Assembly: GCA_016708585.1 (NCBI GenBank)
Contig: JADJFK010000047.1
Coordinates: 1-31,216, forward strand
DNA: 31,216 nucleotides
Reading direction: 5' to 3'
DNA from: Sulfuritalea sp.
GTDB taxonomy: Bacteria; Pseudomonadota; Gammaproteobacteria; Burkholderiales; Rhodocyclaceae
Shown: positions 8,622-17,288 of the stretch, in pieces
Position numbering within the stretch: position 1 is the first letter of the stretch
Layout of the letters: the number at the start of each line of letters is the position of its first letter
The notes under the pieces: model-generated
Database searches by the model: none
What the model was told of the DNA's origin: nothing
Seen by the model: only the letters and a program-made list of their open reading frames with translations
Made by a program: the position numbers and the translations under genes

Positions 8622-10592
8622 ATGACCGCAACCCAATCGGGGCGAGGCTCGGCTCCGCTCGATACGTTTCCCCGTCTGCTGTTGAATCACGCCGCCATGC
8701 GCGGCGATCGTCCGGCGACGCGCGAGAAATATCTGGGCATCTGGCAGACCTGGAGCTGGAGCCAGGTGGCCGAGGAAGTGCGCGCCATCGCCTGCGGCCT
8801 GGCGGAACTCGGTTTCAAGCGCGGCGACAACCTGGCCATCATCGGTGACAACCGCCCGCGCCTGTACTGGTCGATGTGCGCGGCGCAGATGCTGGGCGGC
8901 GTGCCGGTGCCCATGTACCAGGATGCGGTCGCCGCGGAAATGGCTTTCGTCCTCACCGACGGCGCGATCCGCTTCGCCATCGTCGAGGACCAGGAACAGG
9001 TCGACAAGCTGCTCGAGATCAAGGAGCAGTGCCCCGACCTCGCGCACATCCTTTACGACGATGCGCGCGGCATGCGCCATTACACCGAGACATGGCTGCA
9101 GGGCCTGGACGAAGTCATCGCGATGGGCAAGGTGCACGACAAGAACCAGCCGGACTTCATCCCCGCCGAAGTGGCCAGGGGCCGCACCGAAGACGTCGCC
9201 GTGATGCTCTACACCTCGGGCACCACGGGCAAGCCCAAGGGCGTCTGCCAGACCCACGAGACCTTCATCGCCGCGGCGCAGAGCGGCGTCGGTTTCGACA
9301 GGCTGACCGAACAGGAGGACATGCTGTCCTACCTGCCGATGGCCTGGGTCGGCGACCACCTGTTTTCCTATGCGCAGGCGCTGGTCGCCGGCTTCACCAT
9401 CAACTGCCCCGAGTCGGGCGACACGGTGATGACCGACCTGCGCGAGATCGGCCCGACCTACTACTTCGCTCCGCCGCGCGTGTTCGAAAACCTGCTGACC
9501 ACGGTGATGATCCGCATGGAGGATGCCGGCGCGCTGAAGCGCAGCATGTTCCACTACTTCATGGCGGTGGCCAAACGCTGCGGCTCCGACATCCTCGATC
9601 GCAAGCCGGGCGTGTCATCCTCGGATCGCCTGCTGTATGCGCTGGGCGATCTGCTGATCTACGGGCCGCTGCGCAACGTGCTCGGCATGAGCCGGATCCG
9701 CGTTGCCTACACGGCGGGCGCCGCGATCGGCCCCGACCTGTTCCGCTTCTACCGCTCGATCGGCGTCAACCTCAAGCAACTGTATGGGGCGACCGAAACC
9801 TGCGCCGCGGTGTGCCTGCAGCCCGATCGCGAGATCAAGTTCGACAGCGTCGGCAAGCCGGCGCCGGGGGTCGAGGTCAAGATCTCCGATGGCGGCGAGG
9901 TGCTGGTGCGCGGCAAGCTGCTGCTCAAGGAATACTACAAGCGGCCCGATGCGACGGCCGAGGTGATCGATGCCGAAGGCTGGTTCCATACCGGTGACGC
10001 CGGTTTCTTCGACGAGGACGGCCACCTCAAGATCATCGACCGCGCCAAGGACGTCGGCAAGCTGGCACGGGGCGCGATCTTCGCCCCGAACTACATCGAG
10101 AACAAGCTCAAGTTCTTCCCGCACATCAAGGAGGCGGTGTGCTTCGGCCACGACCGCGACATGGTCTGCGCCTTCGTCAACATCGACATGGGCGCGGTGG
10201 GCAACTGGGCCGAGCGGCGCGGCCTGCCGTATTCCGGCTACACCGACCTGGCCGCCAAGCCGGAAGTCCTCGACCTGATCCGCGAGTGCGTCGAGCAGGT
10301 GAATGCCGACCTGTCGCACGACGCGATGGTGGCCGAGACGCAGATCCACCGCTTCCTGGTGCTGCACAAGGAGCTCGATCCGGACGATGACGAGCTGACG
10401 CGCACGCGCAAGGTGCGGCGCGGCTTCGTCGCCGAAAAGTATGCCGTGCTGATCGACGCGCTTTACTCGGGCAAGAGCTCGCAGTTCATCGAAACCCAGG
10501 TCAAGTTCGAGGATGGTCGTACCGGCAAGGTCTCGGCCGACCTGTCGATTCTCGATGTCAAGACCTTCCCCGTGATTAAGAAAGCAGCCTGA
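8622..10592 (+). CDS. Long-chain-type acyl-CoA synthetase (AMP-forming)
   Basis: This 656-residue enzyme of the acyl-adenylate-forming superfamily activates a carboxylic acid with ATP and CoA. The P-loop motif YTSGTTGKPKGV is near residues 197-208, YGATE near 387, GWFHTGD near 454, and IDRAKDVGKLARGAIFAP follows. Length and motif spacing fit the FadD/long-chain synthetase branch. ATG 8622 follows GGAGGAG at good spacing; an upstream in-frame TTG at 8601 lacks this. Its TGA overlaps the ATG of livG by one base (TGATG), so it is translationally coupled to the ABC transporter and probably activates the transported acid. The substrate (fatty, branched or aromatic acid) cannot be read from sequence. 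Confidence 0.92.
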   Translation: MTATQSGRGSAPLDTFPRLLLNHAAMRGDRPATREKYLGIWQTWSWSQVAEEVRAIACGLAELGFKRGDNLAIIGDNRPRLYWSMCAAQMLGGVPVPMYQDAVAAEMAFVLTDGAIRFAIVEDQEQVDKLLEIKEQCPDLAHILYDDARGMRHYTETWLQGLDEVIAMGKVHDKNQPDFIPAEVARGRTEDVAVMLYTSGTTGKPKGVCQTHETFIAAAQSGVGFDRLTEQEDMLSYLPMAWVGDHLFSYAQALVAGFTINCPESGDTVMTDLREIGPTYYFAPPRVFENLLTTVMIRMEDAGALKRSMFHYFMAVAKRCGSDILDRKPGVSSSDRLLYALGDLLIYGPLRNVLGMSRIRVAYTAGAAIGPDLFRFYRSIGVNLKQLYGATETCAAVCLQPDREIKFDSVGKPAPGVEVKISDGGEVLVRGKLLLKEYYKRPDATAEVIDAEGWFHTGDAGFFDEDGHLKIIDRAKDVGKLARGAIFAPNYIENKLKFFPHIKEAVCFGHDRDMVCAFVNIDMGAVGNWAERRGLPYSGYTDLAAKPEVLDLIRECVEQVNADLSHDAMVAETQIHRFLVLHKELDPDDDELTRTRKVRRGFVAEKYAVLIDALYSGKSSQFIETQVKFEDGRTGKVSADLSILDVKTFPVIKKAA

Positions 10593-11377
10593 TGAGCGGA
10601 AGAAAATTCGGCGAGGTGATCCTCGACCTCAAGAACATCAGCCTCAGCTTCGGCGGCGTCAAGGCCCTGCAGGACATCTCCTTCAACGTCCTGGAGCACG
10701 AGATCCGCGCCATCATCGGCCCCAACGGCGCCGGCAAGAGCTCGATGCTGAACGTGATCAATGGCGTATATCGTCCCCAGCAAGGCGACATCATCCTGCG
10801 CGGCGAGCACCATGCCAACATGGACTCCTATGGTGCGGCAACGGCCGGCCTGGCGCGCACCTTCCAGAACATCGCCCTGTTCAAGGGCATGTCGGTGCTG
10901 GACAACATCATGACCGGGCGCAACCTGAAGATGAAGGCCAACATGCTGCAGCAGGCCATCTGGTTCGGGCCGGCGATGCGCGAGGAACTGGAGCATCGGG
11001 CCAAGGTCGAGGAGATCATCGACTTCCTCGAAATCCAGCACATCCGCAAGACCCCGGTGGGGCGCCTGCCTTACGGCCTGCAAAAGCGCGTGGACCTGGC
11101 GCGCGCCCTGGCCATGGAGCCGCAGATCCTGTTGCTCGACGAGCCGATGGCCGGCATGAACGTCGAGGAAAAGCAGGACATGTGCCGCTTCATCCTCGAC
11201 GTCAATGACCAGTTCGGCACCACCATTGTCCTTATCGAGCACGACATGGGCGTGGTGATGGACATTTCCGACCGCGTCGTGGTGCTCGATTACGGCAAGA
11301 AGATCGGCGACGGCACGCCCGACGAAGTCCGCGCCAATCCCGAAGTCATCAGCGCCTATCTCGGCGCCAGCCACTGA
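10592..11377 (+). CDS. livG: Branched-chain amino acid/organic acid ABC transporter ATPase LivG
   Basis: This 261-residue cytoplasmic ATPase belongs to the hydrophobic amino acid (HAAT/Liv) transporter class. Walker A is GPNGAGKSSM (about residues 45-54), the Q-loop region is ARTFQNIALF, the signature appears in the LivG form LPYGLQKRVDLARALAM, and Walker B is ILLLDEPMAGMN, followed by the switch histidine in LIEHDMGVVMDI. It begins inside the TGATG overlap with the acyl-CoA synthetase and is followed after 11 nt by livH. With LivF it would form the ATPase pair driving the LivH/LivM channel. Location in a ligase cluster suggests that organic acids may be the substrate; that is inferred. Confidence 0.93.
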   Translation: MSGRKFGEVILDLKNISLSFGGVKALQDISFNVLEHEIRAIIGPNGAGKSSMLNVINGVYRPQQGDIILRGEHHANMDSYGAATAGLARTFQNIALFKGMSVLDNIMTGRNLKMKANMLQQAIWFGPAMREELEHRAKVEEIIDFLEIQHIRKTPVGRLPYGLQKRVDLARALAMEPQILLLDEPMAGMNVEEKQDMCRFILDVNDQFGTTIVLIEHDMGVVMDISDRVVVLDYGKKIGDGTPDEVRANPEVISAYLGASH

Positions 11378-11388
11378 GGTAACCGAAC

Positions 11389-12318
11389 ATGGCTTTTTTT
11401 CTTGAAACCCTGCTTGGCGGCCTGATGAGCGGCATGCTGTATTCGCTGGTGGCGCTGGGCTTCGTTCTGATTTTCAAGGCCTCCGGCGTGTTCAATTTTG
11501 CCCAGGGCGCGATGGTGCTGTTCGCCGCGCTGGCCATGGCGCGCTTTTCCGAGTGGATACCCGGCTGGCTGGGCATGGACAATCTGTTCCTGGCCAACGT
11601 CCTGGCCTTCGCCGTCGCCGTGGTGGTCATGTTTGTCGTGGCCTGGCTGATCGAGCGCCTGGCCCTGCGCTACCTGGTCAACCAGGAAGGTGCGACGTTA
11701 CTGATGGCCACGCTGGGCATCGCCTACGTGCTCGACGGCGTCGGCCAGACCATCTTCGGCAGCGACATCTACAAGATCGACGTCGGCATGCCCAAGGAGC
11801 CGGTGATGATGCTGGAGAGCGTCTTCGAAGGCGGCATCCTGATCAACAAGGAAGACTTCATCGCCGCGCTGATCGCGGCCCTGCTGGTCATCTCGCTGTC
11901 GATCTTCTTCCAGAAGACCGCGACCGGCCGCGCCTTGCGCGCCGTGGCCGACGACCACCAGGCGGCGCAGTCGATCGGCATTCCGCTGGACCGGATCTGG
12001 GTCATCGTCTGGTGCGTCGCAGGCATCACCGCGCTGGTGGCGGGCATCATCTGGGGCTCGAAACTCGGCGTGCAGTTCTCCTTGTCGACCATTGCCTTGC
12101 GTGCATTGCCGGTGGTGATCCTCGGCGGACTGACCTCGGTACCGGGCGCGATTATCGGCGGCCTGATCATCGGTGTCGGCGAGAAACTTTCCGAGGTCTA
12201 TCTTGGGCCTTATGTGGGTGGCGGCATCGAGATCTGGTTTGCCTACATGCTGGCGCTGGTCTTCCTCCTGTTCAGGCCGCAAGGCCTGTTCGGCGAGAAA
12301 ATCATTGATCGGGTATGA
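11389..12318 (+). CDS. livH: ABC transporter permease LivH
   Basis: This 309-residue inner-membrane permease of the HAAT family has about eight hydrophobic segments. It carries the family blocks MLYSLVALGFVLIFKASGVF with NFAQGAM near the N-terminus, ATLGIAYVLDGVGQ in the middle, RALRAVADDHQAAQSIGI (the cytoplasmic coupling region that contacts the ATPases) and GGLTSVPGAIIGGLIIG near the C-terminus. ATG 11389 has GAGGT eight bases upstream, partly within the livG stop region. It is part of one operon with livG and livM. Confidence 0.93.
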   Translation: MAFFLETLLGGLMSGMLYSLVALGFVLIFKASGVFNFAQGAMVLFAALAMARFSEWIPGWLGMDNLFLANVLAFAVAVVVMFVVAWLIERLALRYLVNQEGATLLMATLGIAYVLDGVGQTIFGSDIYKIDVGMPKEPVMMLESVFEGGILINKEDFIAALIAALLVISLSIFFQKTATGRALRAVADDHQAAQSIGIPLDRIWVIVWCVAGITALVAGIIWGSKLGVQFSLSTIALRALPVVILGGLTSVPGAIIGGLIIGVGEKLSEVYLGPYVGGGIEIWFAYMLALVFLLFRPQGLFGEKIIDRV

Positions 12319-12426
12319 ACATGACCAATGATTTTTCAGTGAAGGCTGAGGTGCGCTGCACATCAAGCGCAGCGGCCGCAACTAAAATTCCTTTCGACCG
12401 CGTCTGACACAAGGGACGACGAATAC

Positions 12427-13503
12427 ATGTTCTATAGAGAAAACGGTCAGTTCAAGACCTCGTACAAGGCGGACCAGCAGGCATTCGCCATTCCGCAGGA
12501 TCGCTGGGCCATCGTCGCGATCGTGGTGTTCGCCTTCATCGGGGTTCCGCTGCTGGTGGACGAGTACATGTTCCGCGCCATCCTGGTGCCTTTCCTGATC
12601 CTGACTCTGGCGGCCCTCGGCGTGAATATCCTGGTCGGCTATTGCGGGCAGATCACTCTCGGCGCGGGAGCGTCCATGGCGGTCGGCGCCTATGCCGCCT
12701 ACAACTTCATGGTCCGCATCGACGGCATGCCGGCGCTGGCCGCAATCCTGTTGGGCGGCTTGATGGCGGCCGCAGCGGGCATCGTGTTCGGCATTCCCAG
12801 CCTGCGCGTGCGGGGCTTGTATCTCGCCGTGGCGACCCTCGCGTCCCAGTTCTTCTGGGATTGGGCCTTCCTGCGCATCAAGTGGTTTACCAACAATTCC
12901 TCGTCCGGGTCGGTGTCGGTGGCGGACATCAATCTGTTCGGCTGGACCATCAATTCGCCGACCGACAAGTACCTGTTCTGCCTCGGCGTCCTGGTCGTTT
13001 TCAGCGTAATGGCGAAAAACCTGCTGCGCGGCAACATGGGCCGGCAATGGATGGCGATACGCGACATGGACGTGGCGGCCACCGTGATCGGTATCCGTCC
13101 CATGTACGCAAAGTTAACCGCCTTCGCCGTCAGTTCTTTCTACCTTGGCGTCGCCGGGGCCCTGTGGGGTTTCGTCAACCTCGGCTCCTGGGAACCGGCG
13201 GCATTTTCCATCGACCGCTCGCTGCAATTGCTGTTCATGGTCATCATCGGCGGCCTCGGCGCGATTTCCGGCAGCTTCTTCGGCGCGGCTTTCATCGTGA
13301 TCCTGCCCATCTTCCTCAACCAGACGCTGCCGCTGGTGGGCAGCCTGCTGGGACTGGACGTTTCGATCGCGCTGGTTTCGCACGTCGAATTCATCATCTT
13401 CGGTTCGCTGATCGTGTTTTTCCTGATCGTCGAACCGCATGGCATCGCCCGGCTGTGGGCGACCGGGAGGGAGAAGCTGCGGTTGTGGCCCTTCCCCCAT
13501 TGA
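12427..13503 (+). CDS. livM: ABC transporter permease LivM
   Basis: This 358-residue second permease of the Liv-type transporter has many hydrophobic segments. It contains LGVNILVGYCGQITLGAGAS with MAVGAYAAY, GIPSLRVRGLYLAVATLA, the coupling region GRQWMAIRDMDVAATVIGI and IGGLGAISGSFFGAAF, all characteristic of LivM. A hydrophilic N-terminal tail of about 28 residues precedes the first membrane segment. The 108-nt gap after livH contains no obvious intrinsic terminator, so read-through from livH is likely. ATG 12427 has a GGGACGA-like site. It pairs with LivH to form the translocation channel. Confidence 0.92.
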   Translation: MFYRENGQFKTSYKADQQAFAIPQDRWAIVAIVVFAFIGVPLLVDEYMFRAILVPFLILTLAALGVNILVGYCGQITLGAGASMAVGAYAAYNFMVRIDGMPALAAILLGGLMAAAAGIVFGIPSLRVRGLYLAVATLASQFFWDWAFLRIKWFTNNSSSGSVSVADINLFGWTINSPTDKYLFCLGVLVVFSVMAKNLLRGNMGRQWMAIRDMDVAATVIGIRPMYAKLTAFAVSSFYLGVAGALWGFVNLGSWEPAAFSIDRSLQLLFMVIIGGLGAISGSFFGAAFIVILPIFLNQTLPLVGSLLGLDVSIALVSHVEFIIFGSLIVFFLIVEPHGIARLWATGREKLRLWPFPH

Positions 13504-13596
13504 GAGACAGAGGCGGAACCGGCGCGTACTATTGTCCGGCGTCGCAGATCTGGGTTATTGCAGGCGAAACACCCCATCATCCTAGGAGGAGAAAAA

Positions 13597-14931
13597 ATGA
13601 AACTACGCAAACTTGCAGTTACCGCTTCGCTTGCAGCGATCGGTCTGTCCGCTGCCCTGACCGCACCGGCAACGTATGCGGCCGAGGAGCAGTTCTTCCC
13701 CGTGCTGGCTTACCGCACTGGCGCCTATGCGCCCAACGGCGCGCCATGGGCCAACGGCTATGTTGACTACCTGAAGCTGACTAATGCGCGCGGCGGCGTC
13801 AATGGCGTCAAGATCATTTTCGAAGAATGCGAAACCGGCTACGCCACCGACCGCGGTGTCGAGTGCTACGAGCGCCTGAAGGGCAAGCATGGCGGTGCCA
13901 CCGTGGTGCAGCCGCTGTCCACCGGCATCACCTTCGCCCTGACGGAGAAGGCGCCCGTCGACAAGATCCCCCTGGTTACCGCCGGCTACGGCCGCAGCGA
14001 GTCGCAGGATGGTTCCGTCTTCGGCTGGAATTTCCCGCTGATCGGAACCTACTGGATGGGCGCCGACGTGCTGATACAGCACATCGCCAAGAAGGAAGGC
14101 GGTTTCGACAAGCTCAAGGGCAAGAAGATCGCCCTGGTCTACCACGACAGCCCCTACGGCAAGGAGCCGATCGCGCTGCTGCAGGAGCGCGCCAAGATGC
14201 ATGGCTACGAACTGTCGCTGCTGCCGGTTGCCCACCCGGGTGTCGAGCAGAAGGCCACCTGGCTGCAGATCCGCCAGAACAAGCCTGACTATGTCTTCCT
14301 CTGGGGCTGGGGCGTGATGAATTCGACCTCGCTCAAGGAAGCCCAGGCCACCGGCTATCCGCGCGAGAAGATGTACGGAATCTGGTGGGCGGGTGCCGAG
14401 CCGGACGTCAAGGACGTGGGCGACGGCGCCAAGGGTTACAACGCGCTGGCCATGCAGCATGGCGCCGAGCAGGGTTCCAAGGTGGTCAAGGAAGTCCTCG
14501 AGAAAGTGCATGCCAAGGGTCAGGGTACCGGTCCCAAGGAAGAAGTCGGCCAGGTGCTTTACATGCGCGGCCTGATTTCCGCCATGCTCTCGGTCGAGGG
14601 CGTGCGCGCGGCGCAGGCGCGCTTCGGCAAGGGCAAGCGCATCACCGGCGAGCAGATGCGCTGGGGCCTGGAAAACATCAACCTCGACCAGAAGACCCTG
14701 GATGCCATGGGTTTCGGCGGCGTGATGCGTCCGGTGCAGACCTCCTGCCTCGACCACATGGGTTCGGCCTGGGCGCGCCTCCATACCTGGGACGGCAAGA
14801 AGTGGAACTTCTCGTCCGACTGGTACCAGGGCGACGAGAAGGTGTTGCGCCCGCTGGTGATCAGCACCGCCGGCAAGTATGCCGACGAAAAGAAAATCGT
14901 GCGTCGCACCGCGGACGACTGCAAGAAGTAA
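13597..14931 (+). CDS. livK: ABC transporter substrate-binding protein LivK type
   Basis: This 444-residue periplasmic binding protein of the Liv/peripla_BP_6 type delivers substrate to the LivHM channel. The start encodes a clear signal peptide (MKLRK, a hydrophobic core to about residue 24, then APATYA-AE as likely cleavage). Family features include FFPVLAYRTGAYAPNG, GGVNGVKIIFEECETGY and VECYERLKGKHGGATVVQPL. It is longer than E. coli LivK and resembles the binding proteins found beside aromatic-acid and acyl-CoA ligase clusters in betaproteobacteria. ATG 13597 has a near-perfect AGGAGGAG upstream, consistent with high expression. A 10-bp hairpin follows the stop. Confidence 0.92.
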   Translation: MKLRKLAVTASLAAIGLSAALTAPATYAAEEQFFPVLAYRTGAYAPNGAPWANGYVDYLKLTNARGGVNGVKIIFEECETGYATDRGVECYERLKGKHGGATVVQPLSTGITFALTEKAPVDKIPLVTAGYGRSESQDGSVFGWNFPLIGTYWMGADVLIQHIAKKEGGFDKLKGKKIALVYHDSPYGKEPIALLQERAKMHGYELSLLPVAHPGVEQKATWLQIRQNKPDYVFLWGWGVMNSTSLKEAQATGYPREKMYGIWWAGAEPDVKDVGDGAKGYNALAMQHGAEQGSKVVKEVLEKVHAKGQGTGPKEEVGQVLYMRGLISAMLSVEGVRAAQARFGKGKRITGEQMRWGLENINLDQKTLDAMGFGGVMRPVQTSCLDHMGSAWARLHTWDGKKWNFSSDWYQGDEKVLRPLVISTAGKYADEKKIVRRTADDCKK

Positions 14932-14953
14932 GCAGCACGTGACCTGAGAGACC

Positions 14954-14986
14954 TTCCGGACGGGGTGTGGCTTGCTCCGTCCGGAA
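14954..14986 (+). terminator. Strong hairpin between livK and livF
   Basis: TTCCGGACGG (14954-14963) pairs perfectly with CCGTCCGGAA (14977-14986). Only a short TTT follows several bases later. Such hairpins after the binding-protein gene often protect its mRNA or partly stop transcription, which would make LivK more abundant than LivF. Confidence 0.55.
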
Positions 14987-15025
14987 CCGGTTTCCGAACA
15001 TGGCCATTGCCATTCGAAAGCACAC

Positions 15026-15838
15026 ATGACTACCGCCAACATTCTTCTCAACGTCAACAGCATCGAGGTGATCTACAACCACGTGATCCTCGTGCTCAAG
15101 GGCGTTTCGCTGTCCGTGCCCGAAGGCAGCATCGTCGCCCTGCTGGGCGGCAACGGTGCGGGCAAGACCACCACCCTGCGTGCCGTCAGCAACCTGCTGC
15201 ATGGCGAACGCGGCGAAGTGACCAAGGGCTCGATCGAGTGCCGCGGCGAACGCATCGAAGCGCTGACCCCGGCCGACCTCGTCAGGCGCGGCGTGGTCCA
15301 GGTCATGGAGGGCCGCCACTGTTTCGGCCACCTGACCATCGAAGAAAACCTGATGACCGGCAGCTACACGCGGACCGACGGCAAGGCCGCCGTGGCGCAA
15401 ACGCTGGAGAAGGTTTACAACTATTTCCCCCGACTGAAGACGCGGCGTACCAGCCAGGCTGCCTACACTTCGGGCGGCGAGCAGCAGATGTGCGCCATCG
15501 GCCGCGCCCTGATGGCCAACCCGACCATGGTCCTCCTCGACGAACCGTCGATGGGCCTGGCGCCGCAAATCGTCGACGAAGTATTCGGCATCGTCAAGGA
15601 CCTCAACCAGCGCGAGAAGGTGACCTTCCTGCTGGCCGAGCAGAACACCAACATGGCCCTGCGTTACGCCGACTTCGGCTACATCCTCGAAAACGGCCGC
15701 GTCGTGATGGAAGGCGCCGCGTCGGAACTGGCCAACAACGAGGACGTCAAGGAGTTCTACCTCGGCATCTCCTCGGGCGAGCGCAAGAGCTTCCGCGAAG
15801 CGAAGCACTACCGCCGCCGCAAACGCTGGCTCGCCTAA
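15026..15838 (+). CDS. livF: ABC transporter ATPase LivF
   Basis: This 270-residue second ATPase of the Liv-type transporter has Walker A GGNGAGKTTTLRAVSNLL (about residues 42-59), VMEGRHCFGHLTIEENL around the Q-loop, signature TSGGEQQMCAIGRALMANP, and Walker B MVLLDEPSMGLAP followed by LLAEQNTNMAL. The order and spacing match LivF rather than LivG. ATG 15026 was chosen because the conserved N-terminus (LNVNSIEVIYNHVILVLKGV) follows directly; its Shine-Dalgarno sequence is weak. The C-terminus carries a basic extension (REAKHYRRRKRWLA) common in the LivF copies found beside ligase genes. Confidence 0.93.
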   Translation: MTTANILLNVNSIEVIYNHVILVLKGVSLSVPEGSIVALLGGNGAGKTTTLRAVSNLLHGERGEVTKGSIECRGERIEALTPADLVRRGVVQVMEGRHCFGHLTIEENLMTGSYTRTDGKAAVAQTLEKVYNYFPRLKTRRTSQAAYTSGGEQQMCAIGRALMANPTMVLLDEPSMGLAPQIVDEVFGIVKDLNQREKVTFLLAEQNTNMALRYADFGYILENGRVVMEGAASELANNEDVKEFYLGISSGERKSFREAKHYRRRKRWLA

Positions 15839-15873
15839 TCGGCCGCAGATCGCGCCGCATGGCGGCGTTGCTC

Positions 15874-15906
15874 GGCGGCTTGTGTGCAAGAGCACACGGC
15901 GCCGCC
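15874..15906 (+). terminator. Nested hairpin between livF and the PaaK-like gene
   Basis: GGCGGC (15874-15879) pairs with GCCGCC (15901-15906), and inside it GTGTGC (15882-15887) pairs with GCACAC (15892-15897) around an AAGA loop, with small internal bulges. No T-run follows, so it is more likely an mRNA structure than a full terminator. Confidence 0.4.
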
Positions 15907-15982
15907 TCGCGCCTTGCCCTGCGCCACGCTTTGCGGCCTCACTCAGGCCCGTCGGTCGCGCCCATTAACTCCGGAGCAATCC

Positions 15983-17212
15983 ATGTCCAAATATTTCGAC
16001 GATCTTGAAACCCGTGCCGCTGACGAAAGAAAGTCGGCGCTGGCGATACGGCTGCCGCAGCAGATTGCGCATGCCAAGAGCAACACAGCCTACTTCGCCG
16101 AGACCCTGAGGGGTTTCGATGCCGCGACGATCACCTCCGTCGCCGCGCTGGCCGCGCTTCCCGTGGTGCGCAAGAGTGACCTGATCGAATTGCAGAAGCA
16201 GCAGCGGCCGTTCGGTGGGCTTGCCGCGTCGGGCTGGGGCAAGCTGGGGCGCGTGTTTTCCTCACCCGGGCCGATCTACGAACCGGAAGGCCGAGTTGCC
16301 GACTACTGGCGCACGGCGCGCGCGCTGTATGCGGCAGGGTTTCGAGCCGGCGACCTGGTGCACAACAGTTTCTCGTATCACATGACGCCGGGCGCCTGGA
16401 TTCTCGAAGCCGGCGCCCATGCCTTGGGCTGCACGGTATTTCCGGCCGGCGTCGGCCAGACCGAGCAGCAGGTGGCGGCGATGGCCGACTTGGCCCCCAA
16501 CGGTTATGTCGGCACGCCGTCCTTCCTGCGCATCCTGCTGGAGAAGGCCGACGAACTCGACATCAAGCTGCCCTCATTGACCAAGGCGCTGGTTTCCGGC
16601 GAAGCCTTCCTGCCGCCGGTGCGTGACGCGCTGCTGGCGCGCGGCATTGCCGGCTACCAGGCCTATGCCACTGCGGAACTCGGCGTCATCGCCTATGAGA
16701 CCGAGGCGCGACAGGGCCTCGTCGTCGACGAAGGCGTGGTCGTCGAGATCGTGCGTCCCGGTACGGGCGACCCGGTGGCTGAGGGTGAAGTCGGCGAAGT
16801 GGTGGTGACCACCTTCAATACCGACTATCCGCTGATCCGCTTCGGCACCGGCGATCTTTCCGCCATGCTGCCGGGAATCTCTCCCTGCGGCCGCACCAAC
16901 ACGCGCATCAAGGGCTGGATGGGCCGCGCCGACCAGACCACCAAGATCAAGGGCATGTTCGTGCACCCGGAGCAGGTTGCGGCGGTGATCAAGCGTCACC
17001 CGGAGATCGCCCGGGCGCGGTTGGTGGTGACGAATTCCGACGCCACCGACCACATGACCTTGCACTGCGAGTCCGGCGGTGCCGGCATCGAGGCGGCGAT
17101 CGCCGAGAGCGTCCGGGAGATCACGAAGCTGCGCGCGGAAGTCAGGCTGGTGGCTGCCGGCAGCCTGCCAAACGATGGCAAAGTCATCGAAGATAGCCGG
17201 AAGTACGACTGA
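15983..17212 (+). CDS. PaaK-like phenylacetate-CoA ligase family protein
   Basis: This 409-residue AMP-forming ligase resembles the phenylacetate-CoA ligase (PaaK) family, which converts an aryl acid, ATP and CoA to aryl-CoA. Features include an N-terminal YFDDLETR block, VFSSPGPIYEPEGR in the place of the usual nucleotide-binding loop, HNSFSYHMTPGAWILEAGAHALG, AYATAELGVIAYE, FGTGDLSAM, and GWMGRADQTTKIKGMFVHP with the C-terminal hinge. The SSPGP loop in place of SSGTTG is typical of a PaaK subgroup found with oxidoreductases of this kind. It is slightly shorter than classic PaaK (about 430-440). ATG 15983 has CGGAG upstream. It lies last in the liv block, convergent with phaM. The substrate is inferred only. 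Confidence 0.85.
   Translation: MSKYFDDLETRAADERKSALAIRLPQQIAHAKSNTAYFAETLRGFDAATITSVAALAALPVVRKSDLIELQKQQRPFGGLAASGWGKLGRVFSSPGPIYEPEGRVADYWRTARALYAAGFRAGDLVHNSFSYHMTPGAWILEAGAHALGCTVFPAGVGQTEQQVAAMADLAPNGYVGTPSFLRILLEKADELDIKLPSLTKALVSGEAFLPPVRDALLARGIAGYQAYATAELGVIAYETEARQGLVVDEGVVVEIVRPGTGDPVAEGEVGEVVVTTFNTDYPLIRFGTGDLSAMLPGISPCGRTNTRIKGWMGRADQTTKIKGMFVHPEQVAAVIKRHPEIARARLVVTNSDATDHMTLHCESGGAGIEAAIAESVREITKLRAEVRLVAAGSLPNDGKVIEDSRKYD
16030..16045. repeat. Partial copy of the dispersed repeat inside the PaaK-like gene (uncertain)
   Basis: Sixteen bases, AAAGTCGGCGCTGGCG, are identical to 7736-7751. Here they encode KSALA (residues 17-21 of the ligase), and the protein aligns normally with its family, so this may be coincidence driven by common codons and not a true copy. 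Confidence 0.35.
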
Positions 17213-17254
17213 TTCCGGGGTCGGGCATCCGTCGCTTTCGTGCCGGCCGCGGAT

Positions 17255-17273
17255 GGCGCCAGATTCGGGCGCC
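17255..17273. terminator. Hairpin between the convergent PaaK-like and phaM genes
   Basis: GGCGCC (17255-17260) and GGCGCC (17268-17273) form a self-complementary 6-bp stem around a 7-nt loop between the two converging genes. It could limit transcription in both directions, though neither side has a T-run. Confidence 0.35.
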
Positions 17274-17288
17274 GGGATCCTCTCCCCG

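Noticed and set aside
13603..15063. A 486-residue minus-strand frame opposite livK
   Set aside because: It is antisense to a strongly supported gene with signal peptide and ribosome site; it has no recognisable domain.
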